From the NCBI GenBank assembly GCA_025642065.1, contig JAODUP010000190.1, positions 62,001-126,000 of the forward strand: DNA of 64,000 bases, given 5' to 3'. The translations under genes were made by a program, and so were the position numbers. This document shows, in pieces, positions 1-12,431 of this stretch (the first letter of the stretch is position 1; every line of letters starts with the position of its first letter). This DNA comes from Paralvinella palmiformis (taxonomy: Eukaryota > Annelida > Polychaeta > Terebellida > Alvinellidae). Below the pieces are notes generated by a model. The model was not told the DNA's origin and searched no databases. It was given only the letters and a program-made list of their open reading frames with translations.

Positions 1-573
1 TTGAGGTTTAGATTTCCACGATAAGTGGTTGATAATGTGTTTAAACGATAGGATATACACCTCTCCGTAAGCAGCAATAGGCTAATAATCTGTTGCAGTG
101 GAAAACAATTCGGCGCTAAATTCGCATACATCATGGAATTCGGACCGAACTATGATATGATTGGTATGATGCTTTCCTTCTTTATCTGATAGGTTTATTA
201 CTTTGACATCGTCCATCACATGTTTTGTAATATGGATGTTATAGAAGGTATGATAGCTGCTAGGTGCAATAGTTTGACTGGTTTGTGTCGATGGTCATAT
301 ATTACTGCTTGGTAGTTTTCGATGATGCAGAAATCCAAGGGGCATATTTAGAAATCTCCTCTCCTCTTTAAATGCTCTTACATTATTCTCTAGCTTTAAT
401 TATTTATTTCATCGTGGCTTTTTGTTGGCTCTGCTTGACAACTTCACATTCATTGCTGGTTTACATATCTCGCCCTAGACCCATCGATGTTTTCTTTGAT
501 TTTAGTCACGTTTCCCAAGCTTGTAACACTGCCCGCTTCTTTTCCATATTTTGGGTTTCATACGGTTCCCCCG
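1..573. other. Unassigned AT-rich sequence
   Basis: No reading frame, splice-bounded exon or repeat was recognised here. The open frame at 372-707 runs into the SINE that starts near 574 and has no protein-like features of its own, so I do not call it a gene. Confidence 0.5.
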
Positions 574-748
574 GCGTGCCTCCATGGTCTAGCGGTAGCG
601 TGTGGGCTACAGGTCACTACCATCCGTATTCGAATCTCGGCGTGCGCATATCTGAAGGTTGTATCATCTTCGCTTCATTACCTTTGGAGGTCGCTCGGCC
701 CATTTAGCCTACCATGTGCCATAAAACACCAATCATCATCATCTTCAT
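574..748 (+). repeat. tRNA-derived SINE, copy 1
   Basis: The head resembles a tRNA gene. An A-box-like stretch (TGGTCTAGCGGTAGCGTG) begins near 585 and a B-box-like stretch (TATTCGAATC) lies near 627. The body contains the family's shared segment (CTCGGCCCATTTAGCCTACC) and ends in an ATC-rich tail. Related copies occur at 4621, 20659, 56156 and 60635 on the minus strand. It is a short retroposon normally transcribed by RNA polymerase III from the internal promoter and mobilised by a LINE. It is not a functional tRNA gene, because the sequence does not continue into an acceptor stem. Confidence 0.85.
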
Positions 749-2046
749 ACGAAGTCTTAGTTTAGGGATAAGTGTGAATCTCTATGTTAATTCTGAGTTG
801 TGTCTTCTTCCTTATTGCACCTTTCCATTCCGAACAAATAATCAGTCGCATTGCATGTGACAATGTATGAAGACTATTCCTTAGTACACGTTGCAGTGTT
901 TCAGCGTCAGTTATTTTGTGTACTGAATTGTTGCTTCAGGCAGAGGTACTTGTCCGTTTTACTTCTTCAAGAATATTCACTACACGAGTTCAAGTTGCTA
1001 CACTGGTACTTAGAACTGACTACACTATGGCGGTAATATGTCTTAATAATCACCAGCTGTGCGGGCACATGACACAGTGGACACATACTGCGGTTGAAGT
1101 TGGGGGGGGGGCATTGCCACAGACAACCCTGTAAGGATATATACATTGCTGGAAACTATAGAGTCACTTACATTGCTGGAAACTATAGAGTCACTTACAT
1201 ATCCCAATCTCTGATGCTATGCACCTACTTTCCCTGTTCGAGTAAGGTTCAACATTCTTATTGTTTGGACTATTCCTATATGTGATGCTCTTCGTTGTCT
1301 ATGTATCCGTTACTTAATTTGGTACTGATGATAACTTCTGTCTGGGATTTGTTTCTGTGCTATATTTTCCCATGCCATTAATTCCGTTAATCTTGAGGTC
1401 CATTGAATATTTTTCCCATATTCTATCAAGATTTGTTTCATATAGATGAACGGGCGGATATCCCAATATTTCTTGTTCCAGTGCTTATTACACCAATTAG
1501 GCATTCTAGATCCCTTCCTTAGAACGATGTCCTCTTTCTACCCATTAATATGCATTTTACTTGTTTTATGATACAATATGCTAAGGTATCAGGATTTATC
1601 CTGGGATGTTTTGAGGGGTATGATACTCACAATCCATAAAACAAAGAATAACATAAAAAGGGGAATAAAGTAATGACTCTTATCCAGATATCATTCTTCT
1701 CATTAAACTGGATGAATACCCATAACGGGTAAAATTGGTTGAATGAAGAGCTGAGAAGCATTATTTTAGCCAAATACTTTTATATATATTAAAATTAGCA
1801 AATAGGATTCCAAATTAATAATATTCCAGCAATCATGTATATCATAAGGTAGATACAAAATATTTTGTTAACTAAAGTTATTTCTAAGATTATGGTTAAG
1901 ACCATTGTGTTGCTGCTTAATTTATTACTGTGTTTAATTAAATTTTTATGGCTTGTTTTTGTTAATCATATATCCCATTTCGTGGAATCCGTCAGAGAGA
2001 TGTGTTTTTATTGGTAATTATTACCAATCGGCGTACCTGTTCTGGT
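749..2046. other. Intergenic sequence with a short tandem duplication
   Basis: No supported gene. A 23-bp unit containing CATTGCTGGAAACTATAGAG is repeated in tandem near 1145-1190. The minus-strand frame at 1504-1310 shows no recognisable domain. Confidence 0.5.
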
Positions 2047-2084
2047 ATAGATAGATATAGATATCTATCTATATCTATCTATAG

Positions 2085-2115
<31 letters not shown>

Positions 2116-2132
2116 TAGATATGTATAGATAG
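2047..2132. repeat. GATA/TATC microsatellite with palindromic switch
   Basis: Tetranucleotide repeats run as ATAG, switch to TATC and switch back, so the block can fold on itself. It is followed by a looser GATGA-rich stretch at 2190-2260. Confidence 0.9.
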
Positions 2133-2449
2133 AATTTATTTAAATTCGGTACAAGTACAATATGAATAATTAGCTAAAAGCTATTGACCGAATGATGATG
2201 TATGATGAAGGAAGATGATGACAGATGAACATGTATGATGCCAATAATAACAGATGATTATATGAAATATGATTTTGTGTTTTAAAACATAGGTGACAAC
2301 GAGATTACACACATTCCAATGAGCAATGGGTGCTGTTAAAACAAGAACATGTTGGTCCATTCCTAAACATAGCTTGTCTGGTTTTATTATTAACTATAAC
2401 TGTCATTTCGGGTATTATTATTATTATTATATTATATTCCATAACTTTG

Positions 2450-3940
2450 CATCAGTATAAAAGATAGAGATTTTACTATACATAAAGTATTAAATTTTGG
2501 CATAGCATTATTCATAGAATTTCTTATATCATAGGCTGAATCATGCACAACAAATATTTCATGTAGATATTTTGGTCCAGCATATTTACAATCTTAAAGA
2601 CTTTCACTAGAATCAGCTTAATTCTGTGAACACACAAAAGTGGTTTATTACTCTTTTCCCGTAATTCGGCATAAGAAGAAATATAGTCATTTTAAATATA
2701 GCGAAGAGCTCGCTTCTGAACACCTTTAATTTGTTTTAATATATGCCAAACTACAACACTGCCACACAGCTGGGAAAACATTGAAATGTGATAAAATGAA
2801 ACACTTAAATAGAATATTCTTATCATCAATGCTTAGCACATTTGCAAGACACCCCAGAGCATTTAATTGGCGACCTGCGTTTCTACATATTATAGTAACA
2901 TGGCTATTAAAATTAAGTTCGCGATCAATATGTACACCTAAAGGTTTTATATCCCAATGGTTGTAATATGATATTATCTATATTTATTGCATTACAAAGA
3001 ACATCATTTGTGAAAAGTATGAACTGATTTGCTTGAAGCTTATTTTCACTAAACCAGTTAAACATTACCTTTGATACAGATTCGATTTTAGATCCAATAT
3101 TGTTTACATTTTTGCCATGGACACATATAATCTGCGTAGTTATATATATATCACACAAATTACTGATTAAATACAATAAATCATTCAATAAAACATTATA
3201 GACAAAAGTTCCCATTAATGAGCCTTGTGGTGCTCTTCTATTCAGATTTAGCCATTGACGGCGTGAATCCCCAATTTTGATGTGCTGTTTACGATTTGTA
3301 AAATAATTTGTTATCAACATGCATGCATTTTCATTAAAACCACATGCACATAACTTTGAAATAATTAATTTATGTGATTGACAATCGAACGATTTTGAAA
3401 CATCTGTTAGGAGTCCTCCTTTATCTAAGTTAAACTTCCAATTTTCAGTCAAGCGCAACAGTACATTTTGGCAGCTGTACCCTTTTCTGAATCCAGACAA
3501 ATGTGTCGATAAGATTTGTTCTAGAAAATCATTCATCTGATCAATTAAAATATTTTCAAACACTTTACTCATACAAGGAAGCACACTGACCGGCTGATAG
3601 TTCTTTTGTCCAAAATATCACCTTTCTTAAAAATAGGTGATACCTCTGTACATTTAAGTCTACCTGGAAAAGCGTCAGCAGAAATATATTTGTTTATAGG
3701 TAGGCAAAAGGGTTACATGGTATATGAGCACCCCATTTTACCAGTTTTGGCGGAATATTGTCAAAGCCAGGTGCTTTTTAGTATTAACCTTTCGCAAGAA
3801 ATTAAACAGATGTGTAGGTTCAACAATTTTGAAACAAAACATAGAGTTTCTTGTGGCAATGTTGTCTTTAATATACAACACACTGTGATTATTAACATAT
3901 GTAAATATCACTAAAACAATAGGATATGATGATTCCATCT
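2450..3940 (-). pseudogene. Non-LTR retrotransposon (LINE) reverse transcriptase remnant
   Basis: The longest open frame, 3584-2925, reads like the palm of a LINE reverse transcriptase. It begins with a LPCMSKVFE-type motif, then a GFRKGYSCQN block, DVSKSFD in place of the usual D-L-S-K-A-F-D, and APQGSLMG for the PQGS motif. The catalytic YADD box is replaced by YITTQ, so the enzyme is dead. Upstream frames to about 3940 and downstream frames to about 2450 continue the family, with a decayed thumb region and a C-terminal FTSSY-type block, but in other frames. The CR1/Jockey-like assignment is inference from motif style. Confidence 0.8.
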
Positions 3941-4620
3941 CCCAGTATGATCAGTCATTGTAATTATTGCCTACTCTTTTCGTTCACCAACCTCGGTCTT
4001 TTCAAATTCCCAACCTCTGCACACATAAGTAACAAAATATTTGATGTAAGTTACATAAGTATATTATTCAGCTGGGCTGCTGACAACAAAATGAGAGGGC
4101 TCCAACAAAAGCCATACGAGTTCCCTTTTCCTTCCCAGTGTCAACAAAACTATCCCCTTTGGTCTGATTATATGCTACTATTTCAAGGTTGTCAATTTTC
4201 ATTCATTCACAATCATGAACTTGAGGACATTCAGTTAATACCTTACACGTTGGGTTTCACTTTTTTTTCTTAGAAATATTTCTCGAAAAACTGAAATCGA
4301 TACTGTGACCAGTTATTTTTCAGTTTTCAGTTATTGTTATTACATACTCCTTCGGATAATTTACTCTCCGCCTTTCAGCTATTTTGATGAATTTTATTTA
4401 GAACATGGCCGACTTGGCCGTAATTCGTTAATGTTCAAATGATGAATTATCATGTCTCTATCGCTGAGAAAGCCTATTACAAAAAGTTGGGTGGCATTTC
4501 AAATAGATTTTTAAGCTTTATTAAAGCTCTGTAGCTAATGGTAATTATGGGAAATATTGTCAACACCAATCTCAATCTCTTCTTTTAAGCTCATAGCTAT
4601 TGACCATTCAAATGTTTGGA
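3941..4620. other. No recognised feature
   Basis: The open frame at 3926-4273 has no domain and no splice context. Nothing else was identified. Confidence 0.4.
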
Positions 4621-4800
4621 TGTTTAATGTTTATCGGCCACTTTTGTGCACAAGGTAGGCTGAATGGACCGAGCGACATCCAAAGTTAATAAGACGAAGT
4701 GAAAGATGTAACACCCTTTAGACATAACCATGCCAAGATGTGAACTCAGATGGTTGACATATGTGGTCAACCGTGCTACAAGTTATAGCACGAAGACATC
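4621..4800 (-). repeat. tRNA-derived SINE, copy 2 (diverged)
   Basis: The shared body (CGGCCACTTTTGTGCACAAG, then a GGCTGAATGGACCGAGCGAC block) is clear. The tRNA-like head near 4750-4800 is strongly diverged, which suggests this is the oldest of the five copies. Confidence 0.75.
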
Positions 4801-6395
4801 CTTTTCTCAATAAATATAAATAAAATAAAGAAATATTGAGCACCTGTCCAGTAATTTGAAAGTTCGGTTCGGAAAATTAAGTCGTTTTGTTTGGATTAAT
4901 TCAGCCCTGATACACAGATAACAGTATATGAACCATACTTATGTACCCAAAGCTGAGCAGAATTTGTAAACAAACTTATTAGATGATAATATTATTCGAA
5001 TCTAATAACTAAAAGTCGCCTGGTTAGACTGAAAGGTTATATCGAACATTGATCGGAACATACTACAAAAAAATCTTTCTAAAAACTAACAAAGAAAAGT
5101 ACAAGAAAGTTTACATAAAGACCACAGATTACACATTAAAAGAAGATGGGACATGAAAGCAGCTGATATTCAGAGGGACATAGGAATTCCAGCCATTCAC
5201 ACTCCTGATGGCAAGGAAACTGCTTCATATCTCAGACGGTTACATTTTTGGTCATACACACGAAACTTCACCCGTTCGTCATCCCTAGCACACAATATAT
5301 ACAACGAATAATTCCGGGGTGTACCTCAACACACAAGACCAGCACATTTATTAATACAAAGATTAAGGTACAAATGTTCCTTGTTAAGGATGATTATGAG
5401 CTTAGATCTTTACAAATTTCCAACTTCCAACTTCCAAAGGGTAAATGTCTTGTGAAGATTTTGTGCATAGTTTTCTTCCAGTAATTATAAGCCATCCCAG
5501 TTTATCTCTTCATTAGACCATATTAATACATCATATCTATCGTAACAAAATTGATCTAACCACGATGTTTTGTTATATTTATTTTCATCAAATGGAAAAC
5601 TATGAATGCTCCCGTTACATAAATACATTTTTCCTTCATTCAACTTCACTTAAGTATTTGAAAGTAATTTTGACTTGTAACGTTCGTCCTAGAGTCCTAT
5701 TCGATAAATGAACTCAGAAGACCAAGTACAATGAATATAAATAAATTTAAGATTTTCTTCCTTTTATAACAATAATTTCCTAACAATCAAATATAATGTT
5801 AATAAAACCCGACTTACTTTATCCCAATATTTCGAATATAACAACTTAAATTTATTTCCATAATTATTAAATTTCTGAAGCTTTAAACAACTATTTTCCC
5901 TGACAATGAACGAGGTAATTCCCACCAATCACCAATTATACCATTACTTAAATGGCGGTTATCCAAATGGTTTTATCTTTATTCTGGTAAATCTTGGCGC
6001 GATATTATATATAAAACATAAAATTAAAGAAACCAAAACAAAACAGATTAGTTTATAAGAACATATCTACTAAACTAATCAAAATATCTATTACATAATC
6101 CGATATAGCTGTTCTATTTACACATATAGTTAAAGCAATTGTTTATACATTTTCATTCTATTCCAAAATGTGTAATTCTTTATTTAAACTGTAAGATAAG
6201 ATTAATTCTAATCATTTTATATATTAATTTTATCAAAACTGTTATTTTATTAAGCGCCAAGAACATTACAACAGGTGGATATTTTAAGTGCGGATAAGTT
6301 CAAATCACGAGCAGCAATCTTAATCTGAATCTTTAACTTAAAATTATCTTAGGTAGACCTGTCTTCAGTTCTGGATAGTAGAATAGTTATAATTA
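4801..6395. other. AT-rich intergenic sequence
   Basis: No gene is supported. Around 5100-5240 the plus strand encodes a short stretch reminiscent of a decayed retroelement ORF, but it is too short to assign. The frame at 5248-5484 has no recognisable features. Confidence 0.4.
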
Positions 6396-7000
6396 TAAAA
6401 TTACAAAAAATTTATTGCGCCAATAAACTAATCCGAAAAGGTGAGTTTTCAAATGGTGACGGAAAGAAACTATGCTATTTGATGACTTAAATGTTCAGAG
6501 AGTGAATTATAAAGAGTAGGGACAGCAACTGAAAAAGCACGAATCCCAGAATGAGTTTTAACCCTGGGAACAGACAACAAGTGAAAACCAGATGAACCGA
6601 GTTCTCTGGGCTTGGGTGCCAATGAAAGCATGGAAAATAGTTATGAAGGTTCTCCAGAAGAAAGAGTTTGATGGGTAATAGTGCAGATTTTGAAAATGAT
6701 GCAAGATTGAGCAGGGAGCTAGTAAAGAGATTTCAGAAGTGGGGCAGAATGAGAGAACCGAGTATACCGTGTGACAACCCTAGCTAAGCAGTCCTGAAAC
6801 ATATTGAAGATTTAGAATATCCTTAGATGCAATGTTATAAAGAGGAGAGTTACAGTAATCAAGCCTACTAGTAATGAGTGATATAGCAATGGTTTTGGTG
6901 ACTGAAAGAAAAATATAGCGCCGAATACGGCGAAGGTCACGAATATTAAGAAGCAGGAGCGACATGCCAGAGAAATCTGTTTTCTTAAATTAACCCACTG
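6396..7000 (-). pseudogene. LINE 3' end (reverse transcriptase C-terminal region)
   Basis: Read on the minus strand, the segment encodes the post-palm region of a LINE: IRDLRRIRRY, then SLITSRLDYCNSPLYNI near 6860, then a decayed LLKSL block and a SIVSFRHHLKTHLF ending near 6440. Several stops and frameshifts interrupt it. The same family lies at 15180-16130 on the plus strand, with matching words in the same order. Confidence 0.75.
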
Positions 7001-7119
7001 CTAAATTTCAGTGCTGACTGCGAGAAACAGGTCACAAAGTAGAAGAGGATAAGTGTAAGTATAATTATTAAATGAAATTAAGTTAGAAACAGTAAGAAAA
7101 GTGAAGAAGAATTAACTAT

Positions 7120-7285
7120 AACAGTCATTACTAGTAGGCTTTATTACTGCAACTCTCTTCTTAATAACATTTCACCCAATGATATTCTAAAACTTCAGTG
7201 TCTTCAGAACTGCTTAACTAGGGTTGTCACACAGTCTCCTCGGTTTTCCAATTCTGTCCCACTTCTGAAATCTTTTCACTGCATA
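7120..7285 (+). pseudogene. Short LINE fragment facing the previous one
   Basis: The plus strand carries the same SRLYYCNSLLNNIS and NCLTRVVTQ-type words as the minus-strand fragment at 6396-7000, so the two form a head-to-head pair about 120 bp apart. It stops where the duplicated 7.28-9.0 kb unit begins. Confidence 0.65.
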
Positions 7286-8995
7286 TAATACATTGTGTCG
7301 ACATCTAGCGAACGTACCTGAAACCAACTTAATTTCAGCTACTTAAAAGGTATTCCAAGTGATGAACTAATATCTACAATACTAACGTTATCAACTATTG
7401 TTTTGTGTAGCATGTAAAATGAGATATAAATGTTCATAAAATATACAGGCATGTTAATCAAATAATAAACTATGATATGTGAAGAATCTAATTAAAACTA
7501 TATCAAGGCATTGTAATAAATATCCAATAACTACAATAAACTTTGATAAGCTGTTGTTTTCTAGTGTGTTTCGATATCTGTTTATTATGTGTAGCTGTGT
7601 TAATGGAAACGTAAAAAAGTTATTCTTGAAAATATATTAGCATATTTTAAAGAGTGATACTTAAGGCAATATTTTATAATTTCTGTTAATTTAAAAGAAC
7701 AATCAGATAGTAGTAGTTATGTTGAGCACGTTGGCAGGTAAAACCTCCAGGATGGCTAAGTCAGAGTCTCTGTGACCTGACTTGATCTGGATCGAAATAA
7801 CTGCATCATCATTGAGGCGTCTGCAAGCATTATCTATTTTCAAAGGTGTCAATCTGTTACATCCATATGAATTATTTATCTCAATTTGGCAGAAATGTAT
7901 ATCAAGTAATAGAGCAGATAAAGATATACCTCTATTTATACAACTGAACTACTCGGCTCGCTAACTTGGAAAGCTACAGTAATAACATGGTTTTATTTTA
8001 TTTCACATTATACAATGATATTGTGATTCTTAATGCTACATTGCCTTAAGGCCTAACTCTGTATCTGGTCTTAAATTTAAAACCAAAAAATACATTATTT
8101 TTCCGTAGGTGATATATTCATATCATGACTCCATATTGAAGATACCGTTTTAGTTTTAATATATAAAATGGAAGCGAATCACCATATTTATTTGAAGTTA
8201 CAAGAAATAGATACATTTTCAGGTCATAACTTTATATATAAAATTACAGCCAAATACTGGCTTTTGTATTACACACCTTTTGTAGTACACCCATCTTCGT
8301 TTATTTCAAATAAATTATATTTCATCCAAAACACAAATTTTAATATATTTGGAAATTTAATATCTGTTAAAATGGTAATATCTCTTTAAATATGGCTTAT
8401 TCTGTGCAAAAGAGTAACGACAAAAATGCAGGATATCAAATAAATGTGTGAATATAGTTTAAGACGCATTTCTCTTAAGAACCTGTGAGATTTAGAACGT
8501 TGTCGAGTTAGTAGATATAAAACACGAGAGATGTTGATTCCCTTTGAAAATATTTCAAGAACAATCAAAATAGGAAATTTAAATAACAGTTCTTTTGATA
8601 AAATACATGCTTATGACTACTTCAAATCGGTTGTGGGGAAGTAACAATTTATTCATAATTAATAATACACATGAAAGCGTCTGTTCAGAATAATGAAGAC
8701 CACTCCTAACTATCTTTGTATTTTGTTGAGGTAATTATCATTACACATATTATGTACTACGATTTATATGCTCAGGTAAAACTAATTAGATTAAACAAAA
8801 CTATTTGGGTAGACGAAAATGATTCATTAAATCCATTAATCTGAAATGCAAAAATCAATCTTGACGAACACGTTTTTAAAGAGGTCATCCCAAAAAGGTT
8901 GCTGTCCCTACTATTATAAATATAAGTAAATAATCCTAATTCCTGGAGGATAGCCATTACAACTTCCTCAAAAAGTCACGTGTTTTGTCCCCATG
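7283..8995. repeat. Unit 1 of a 1.7-kb dispersed duplication
   Basis: Bases 7283-7830 match 60560-61200 in direct orientation, sharing for example TTGTGTCGACATCTAGCGAA and TTATGTTGAGCACGT. Bases of about 8030-8995 match 61203-62205 as the reverse complement. No coding capacity or terminal repeats were recognised. The open frames inside (7782-7964, 8168-8389, 8568-8386) are partly preserved in the other unit only because the DNA is duplicated. Confidence 0.75.
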
Positions 8996-8998
8996 TAT

Positions 8999-10780
8999 AT
9001 ATATGTAAATACGAAATTCAGGCCAAGTATCATCCGAATTGCTACACTCGGTTCACCCGCCATTACGATGTGATTTGTAAACGAGACACAGCTAGCGAAA
9101 CCTTTGAAGCCAGAACAATAAATGAATTCCTCCAATTCATAAAAGAATAAGTTGATGGGGGTCGTAGAATGTTGGCATTGCAAGCAAGATATGACAGATA
9201 TGATGACGGGGAGATTACAACAACATACAATCCAGAAGACTGTGAACCGGACAAGCCTAAAGGAAAAAAAGTCCTCGAATATTTCACGAATTTGACAAAG
9301 GAGAAAGGTATCAGAGGCTTAGTTTTCATCGTTTGTTCGAAGATAGCTAGAAAGATCATATCAGATGCAACTCAAACACCAGATGATGAAGCGCATACAT
9401 TACTAATGACAGCGTCCATTCTCCGTAAAGCTGTTTTGGATCTCGACACTGCGTTCAAGTTTGGTGGTTCATTTCCCAATTGTTGTGAAGAATCATCTGT
9501 TCCAAAACGTATGAAATATTTCTTTCGTCAACTCATCAGAGGATACAAATCAACGCCAGAACAAGCGAATTCTAGGAAGATACTCTCGTGAGTCAGGTAT
9601 CCATATTAAATATTACTTCTCTTTCTGCGAACTTGAACTGTGAGCCTCCACTTGCAATGTTCCATGATCTGAAATTACATTCACAAACAAGAAGCAACAA
9701 ATTGGTAGAACTACTACACAGATATGCTCTGGGCGTGTCGTACAAGAAAGTTCTCACCACTGAAGTGACCTTTCCACAGGCTGTTGCAGATCAAACAAGG
9801 AACAACGTTTTTATATAGTCTGTCATACAAATATAGATAACTTGGATCACATTCCCACATCACGCATTGCAAACTCATCCTTCCACGGAACTGGGATTTA
9901 AATTTCCCAATTTCCTTCATCACAGAAGCCTGGGTTGGACCTGGAATGTCTACGAATCAATTCACAGAAAGCAGAAGCAGGCATCAGCGAACCCATCCTG
10001 CCACTTTCATATAGATCTGTACAACATGTGGACCGAAATCTTATCACACAACCTCTGGTAAAAGATGTGCAGTCAGTGGGAACGAATTCATTCAATGAGG
10101 AGAAACCAAACGAACAGGCATGGATGACGGCAGTACATGACACCCTGTATATGGATTCTGATACAGAAAGAGGCACTCCAGTGGTGTGGTCTTCATTCGA
10201 TGCTGCTCGATCAGATGCTGTTGGACAACCGGAAAACGGCATTGGACCAACCACTATATGACCTAGCAAAACAAATGCAGAGGTACTTTCCTTAAATATT
10301 CGAGGAAGACAAGTTTGTGGTGATGCTAGGTGGACTCCACGTAGAAATGACCTTCTAAGCAGGACAGTGAAGATTTGGTTACGTTAGACAACAAGGTGTG
10401 TGAGTCGGCGGTCCGTATGGTCGAGTCTATCGGACAACAGCAGTACAACAACTTCAGGGAGAGTGTGATTGACTCAAATGACACACTCCTGGCAGCACTG
10501 AGCAAGCATCTGTAAAACATCTCAAAGGTCCATGATACCTGTCAACAACCCCACTAATCATGGATGGAAGGAAGAGGGTGGCAAGCTGCGTCCAATTTGG
10601 ATCTGACTGCCCCTCGCCAAGGATGTATTCCAGCTGGATGTGAAGTGCACTTGCACAAGTACTTGCTCTCGATGCAAGTATGTGAGAGCAAACCTGAAGT
10701 AACCATTTCCAATACGGACATGAATATATGGTCGATTTGTTAGACACTTTCTTATTAAAACTATTGTTCAGTGAGTTATT
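8999..10780 (+). pseudogene. Decayed intronless gene of an unrecognised, probably transposon-linked family
   Basis: A chain of plus-strand frames reads as one broken protein. About 8999-9147 ends in HPNCYTRF-type and EFLQFIKE words followed by an in-frame TAA. The same frame then continues from 9151 through 9591 (140 residues counted from Met at 9169). A shifted frame runs 9588-9815, and another covers about 9940-10258. A cysteine-rich patch (C-T-C-T-S-T-C-S-R-C) lies near 10650. The order DNLDH...SSFHGTGI near 9840-9897 resembles, from memory, large single-exon hypothetical proteins of marine invertebrates; no function is assigned. At least three disruptions make it a pseudogene. The lack of introns suggests a mobile or retroposed origin. 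Confidence 0.55.
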
Positions 10781-11522
10781 CAAGGAATTGCCCGAGAAGG
10801 TGCTGACTACTATATTGTATTTCAGTTAAAAGATAATTAAAATTAAAGATAAAACAATTCCGATTTGCGTCATTATTTATGGTATTTATTAACTCATTGG
10901 TCTGAAATATCATATAAATATAATATAATCATGTTTATCTTATTTATTATTCAATTACCCAGACATGAAAACCTAGGTATAGACAGCAAAATCACCACTC
11001 TAGATTTAATATGACAGACGTTATGAGGCTTAATACGAAAAATACGAAATTGGCAGCCCCCTTTGATTTCTTGCATACTAGAATATTCAAAACATCAATA
11101 TTTCAACTTCAGTTTCTTCTTCACATAATATTAGGTTTAGAATAGCAATAGCAGTTATATTACACAGAAACTGTGTAAAATTAAGAGCTTTATAAAAATA
11201 AAATTGTAAGTCACGATTTTCGATGGCGGCCATTTCGGAAAATGGCCCAAAAAAGAAAAATTGTTAATCTGAGTACTCTTAACTTCAAATTAGTAGTAAA
11301 AACGAAACTTTTGCATCAATTTGAAATGAAACGAAAACATACCATGCACCCCCCCCCACACACACACTATTCAGATTAAAACTGTTTTAAGTTCTGTGTC
11401 GTGGTTATCTGTGTTTATATTTGCATATATGTATGTTTTTGCCCTGTAGAGTTTGAGATAGTACGATCGTGTGTTTGGGTTCGTTTGTTCTGACACTAAT
11501 TAAGTAAAGGTGTCAGTGTTAC
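10781..11522. other. Gap downstream of the aminopeptidase exons
   Basis: No continuation of the aminopeptidase coding sequence was found on the minus strand. A C-rich/CA run lies at 11348-11368, and AT-rich DNA fills the rest. Confidence 0.4.
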
Positions 11523-12431
11523 CGTCGTTAAGGCATCCCATAGATCGTCAGTAACTGTGTTGCCGTAGGCGTGTTCCGATAAGTATCGCTGTTGAGATTG
11601 TTACAGCCAAAGTGACAACAATATCTCAATAATCTGAATTTCACAAAAGAATGCAATATTCTACAACGGTATCTCCTTAACACGTACATGAAGAGCCATT
11701 TGAAAGGTTCCATCGCCCAGAAACTGATGAATCATACGCAATATGCCTGATCCCTGTTATCAACACACGAAACAGAAAGAAAGATGAGTTACGACTTTCA
11801 CATATTTCTTGCCGCAGTTTCTGAAATAAAGTCTCCCCAGATGTTAGTATGACAATCTTACCTTACTGTAGGTAAATGTATTGAATGCTTTAGAATCAGC
11901 CTCCCACGGATAGACAATATCCACTCTGACCGGATTGGACGTCGCTTTACTGTCAGCCACCATAACGGATCGTAATCTCATCAGGGTATCCTGTATAAAG
12001 ACACTTAAAGCGTTATAATTAGGCCGTACAGTATCGCGTCTTGTCATATATAATCTACATTGACTCTGATTGATACATTGATATCAATAAATATGCGCAA
12101 AATCCGACAAAAATCCTATTTGTTTAATATTTTCAAACGCTCAACAATACTGACAAAATATTTCTTATTAATGCTCATAAACAATATCTGAAATCAGTTA
12201 ATCACGATATGGTGTTACGTTTTTTATACTTCATTGCACATAACATGACATGATAAAGGTAGATAAATGGATGCTGCAATACTCAGCTGTTAAGAAGAAA
12301 GAGTAAGATCATTACGTAAATAAATATATTCCTAAAATGTCGTTATATGGTAAATCCTGGAAGTAGCTGGCAAAAGCCTCATTAAGCCAAAGGTCATCCC
12401 ACCAGCGCATTGTGACCAGATCTCCAAACCA
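11523..12431 (-). CDS. M1 metallopeptidase (aminopeptidase N-like), four exons, partial
   Basis: Four minus-strand exons read in register. Exon A starts at 12431 after TTTCTAG and encodes [20 protein letters not shown], the segment right after the HExxH zinc helix. It includes the NEAF motif, whose Glu is the third zinc ligand in family M1. Exon B, 12054-11862, ends AAG|GTAAGA and supplies the FIQDTL...[10 protein letters not shown] region. Exon C, 11753-11688, encodes [18 protein letters not shown]. Exon D, 11588-11523, encodes [13 protein letters not shown]. Phases agree for B-C-D. At the position where the family predicts the end of exon A (after ...SYFQ, 12357) the base pair is GA, not GT. 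A usable GT lies at 12315 and keeps phase but adds 14 residues. The exons carrying GAMEN and HExxH, and the C-terminal helical domain, were not found in the window. The enzyme class removes N-terminal residues from peptides, usually as a membrane ectoenzyme. Whether this copy is functional is unknown. Confidence 0.85.

Noticed and set aside
585..640. tRNA gene
   Set aside because: A- and B-box-like words are present, but the cloverleaf acceptor stem is missing and the sequence recurs as a repeat, so it is a SINE head.
372..707. 111-residue open frame near the left edge
   Set aside because: Its second half overlaps a tRNA-derived SINE in a meaningless frame, and the first half has no domain or splice context.
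8168..8389. Pair of similar short proteins at 8168-8568 and 61658-62124
   Set aside because: The DNA itself is duplicated in inverted orientation, the frames are not consistently conserved, and no domain is visible.
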